Source of the DNA: Nautilus pompilius
Taxonomy: Eukaryota; Mollusca; Cephalopoda; Nautilida; Nautilidae
NCBI GenBank assembly: GCA_018389105.1
Contig: JACATO010000684.1
Location: 1,054,001-1,118,000, forward strand
Length of the DNA stretch: 64,000 nt
Reading direction: 5' to 3'
Position numbers and translations under genes: made by a program. Below the pieces are notes generated by a model. That model worked only from the letters and a program-made list of their open reading frames with translations, searched no databases and was not told the origin of the DNA. Positions 63,217 through 64,000 of the stretch are shown here, piece by piece (positions within the stretch are counted from its first letter, which is position 1; every line of letters begins with the position of its first letter).

Positions 63217-63582
63217 GAATTCAATCACAATTTATTACCTACCCTGGATGTTTATTCCCGAGGTACCAACCGACGGCAAGCCCACAATCTAACGATAGTC
63301 GGCCGATGAAATCAAGTGATAAAACAAAAGAAGAATGGTTAAATGCATGTCTTTTTTTAGCGAATCCTTATCTACTTTTCTTCTTCAGACTCTTCGTTTA
63401 GCCAAACTGGAAAGAAAAAGAAATACAGGCTGGGGGTGCAGAAATACGACCAGATCTACTACCGCAGGGTGCCGCTCTCATGCATCAAGAGCGTGGAGCT
63501 GAGCGCGATCACCGGGACCCTGGCGGAGACAACCCTGACGGAGCGCACGCCCTGCTGCTGGGGAGCCTGCTCTTGTTTAGGG
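49384..63582 (+). CDS. Unrecognised protein, 5' part (4 exons; continues off the window)
   Basis: Exons 49384-49605, 60442-60748, 61736-61906 and 63389-63582 join in phase to 298 codons, ending at a phase-0 donor (GTTAGT). The ATG is the first in frame after a TGA at 49264. Residues 1-100 are low-complexity, rich in Gly, Ser and Gln, and probably disordered. About 115-175 is a charged helical segment (RRDLIPASQDLIDALYATH). From about 178 on, LVEGERLLLGGNWLYFTN, RVCITSRVLLIL and YRRVPLSCIKSVELS have the spacing of a PH/GRAM-like beta fold (ligand or membrane binding); this is inference. A Cys cluster (C289, C290, C294, C296 in CCWGACSC) might be acylated. No signal peptide or membrane helix is seen. 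I cannot name a family; the function is unknown. Confidence 0.8.
50203..52440. repeat. 2.2-kb TTTAAA-rich minisatellite (intron 1 of gene 3)
   Basis: An irregular array of short units, all variants of TTTAACTGTGTTTAAATGTG with TGTGTGT, TTATGTC or TTGGC spacers. TTTAAA occurs every 20-35 bp. A block of about 450 bp is repeated at a distance of 591 bp (around 50550-51010 and 51141-51600), so there is higher-order structure. A 34-bp word starting TCTAACACGTCTGTCT lies at both ends (50203 and 52358). No coding frame is kept. Confidence 0.97.
52832..52845 (-). promoter_or_regulatory. CTCF-like core motif
   Basis: The minus strand reads GCACTAGGGGGCGC, 13 of 14 positions of the CTCF core and identical to its most typical form CACTAGGGGGCGC. 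It lies in intron 1 of gene 3, just past the big minisatellite. Confidence 0.45.
52870..52975 (-). repeat. Possible tRNA-like SINE fragment
   Basis: The minus strand contains GGATTCGAGCC, a B-box match, preceded by TCGGTCGCACTGCTGAACAG in A-box position. No complete cloverleaf is visible. It is probably a SINE head. Confidence 0.35.
54553..55350. repeat. About 38-bp minisatellite with 301-bp higher-order unit
   Basis: Units such as GGGTTTATGGTGTACTGTCA + AGGGTTAAGCAATCTA repeat about 20 times. Two long blocks starting at 54651 and 54952 are nearly identical, so the higher-order period is 301 bp. Frames of 111 and 91 codons across it are by-products of a repeat that lacks stops in one phase; they are not genes. 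Confidence 0.95.
55350..59750. other. Intron 1 of gene 3, CpG-rich part, no gene supported
   Basis: Richer in CpG than the rest of the window. It has an RFX-like site (55844-55857) and several unconvincing frames of 60-123 codons, including one at 56674-56925 that ends at a phase-0 donor. None has conserved words I recognise. Confidence 0.45.
55844..55857 (+). promoter_or_regulatory. RFX X-box-like site
   Basis: GTTTTCCTAGCAAC agrees with 13 of 14 positions of GTHNYYATRGNAAC. It lies in a CpG-rich part of intron 1 of gene 3, with ACGTCA-type half CRE 30 bp on. Confidence 0.35.
59760..59848. repeat. (TTA)n microsatellite
   Basis: About 29 units of ATT, with one interruption at 59820-59824, in intron 1 of gene 3. 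Confidence 0.95.
60948..60977 (+). promoter_or_regulatory. E2F site plus CRE in intron 2 of gene 3
   Basis: TTTCCCGCC (60948-60956) matches the E2F consensus and TGACGTCA (60970-60977) is a perfect CRE, 13 bp apart in CpG-rich sequence. This looks like a promoter or enhancer inside the gene; a start here would drop the first two exons. Confidence 0.4.
63154..63211. repeat. (CT)n microsatellite with CRE
   Basis: A run of CT is split by TAATGACGTCAT, which holds a perfect CRE (63169-63176). It lies 180 bp before exon 4 of gene 3. Confidence 0.9.
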
Positions 63583-64000
63583 GTTAGTAGCTTTTATTCT
63601 CCTCCCCTCTCATCGATGACGACATATTCGGCAGGTTCTTGACGCGGCCAAGATTAGCACTATACGTACTCTGGCAGTTTTCGCGGCTTTTTGTGTTTGC
63701 AACCGGGATGAGGGGAGGGGTTAGCATCATTCGAAAATAAGTGCTCGTCGCCCTGTAATTTCCCTTTAATTAGACAATTCTCACATATAAGTGTATTTAT
63801 TTTACGCTTCATAAATACCTACGTCGAAGATTTACATCACAAATAAATGGCTGACCTTCTAAAAGGGAAGATACATACTTCTCGCTAATCTGATATCCCC
63901 CCAAAAAAAAAACAAAGAGCAGATAACTCTCGTTGGAGAGGCATTATTATGATCCCCCAAAAAACAAGGAGCAGATAGATAACTCTCGTCGGAGAGGCAT
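63583..64000 (+). other. Start of intron 4 of gene 3
   Basis: Non-coding to the window edge. A 37-bp word with AACAA.GAGCAGATA and AACTCTCGT.GGAGAGGCAT occurs twice (about 63911-63945 and 63963-64000), a short tandem duplication cut by the edge. Confidence 0.6.

Overview
This is a metazoan nuclear window: AT-rich, with long introns bounded by GT and AG, simple-sequence tracts and many decayed DNA transposons. Lineage cannot be fixed from sequence alone. The gene content (an AidB-type acyl-CoA dehydrogenase, which vertebrates appear to lack, beside ciliary adenylate kinase 7) and the TE mix (Tc1/mariner, pogo-like MITE, ZBED-type hAT, FLYWCH Mutator-like, tRNA-SINEs) suit an invertebrate, perhaps a lophotrochozoan such as a mollusc. 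That is inference.

Three + strand genes are supported. (1) 3844-20943 is an AidB/ACDH-11-type acyl-CoA dehydrogenase: 13 exons that join in frame to 602 codons. It has a mitochondrial-like N-terminus and a C-terminal SRL. (2) 22233-45826 is adenylate kinase 7: 17 exons, 712 codons, with an N-terminal NAD-binding-like domain, an adenylate kinase core with an intact P-loop, a coiled coil and a C-terminal Dpy-30 motif. Its start codon lies in a perfect TISU element 22 bp behind an RFX X-box-like site. (3) From 49384 past the right edge lies a gene I do not recognise; the four exons visible give 298 codons with a possible PH-like fold.

Layout: 1-3.7 kb is non-coding or cryptic, with a CTCF-like core, a perfect X-box match, small ORFs, a repeat-derived remnant and a 324-bp pogo-like MITE. 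The promoter of gene 1 at 3.72-3.84 kb carries three nuclear-receptor half-sites and a CRE. The introns of gene 1 hold four degenerate Tc1-type pieces or SINEs. The gap between genes 1 and 2 holds a 12-bp minisatellite and a TTA tract. The introns of AK7 hold a Mutator-like element with a FLYWCH finger, a Tc1 element, a ZBED/hAT element and a tRNA-SINE. Downstream of AK7 is a LINE reverse-transcriptase tail. Intron 1 of gene 3 (10.8 kb) holds a 2.2-kb and a 0.8-kb minisatellite and several regulatory-motif matches.

Genes 1 and 2 lie head to tail with under 0.7 kb between the poly(A) signal of one and the start codon of the next. I see no functional link beyond energy metabolism. All regulatory sites are consensus matches read by eye, not proven elements. 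Splice junctions come from reading frame, phase and consensus and have no transcript support.
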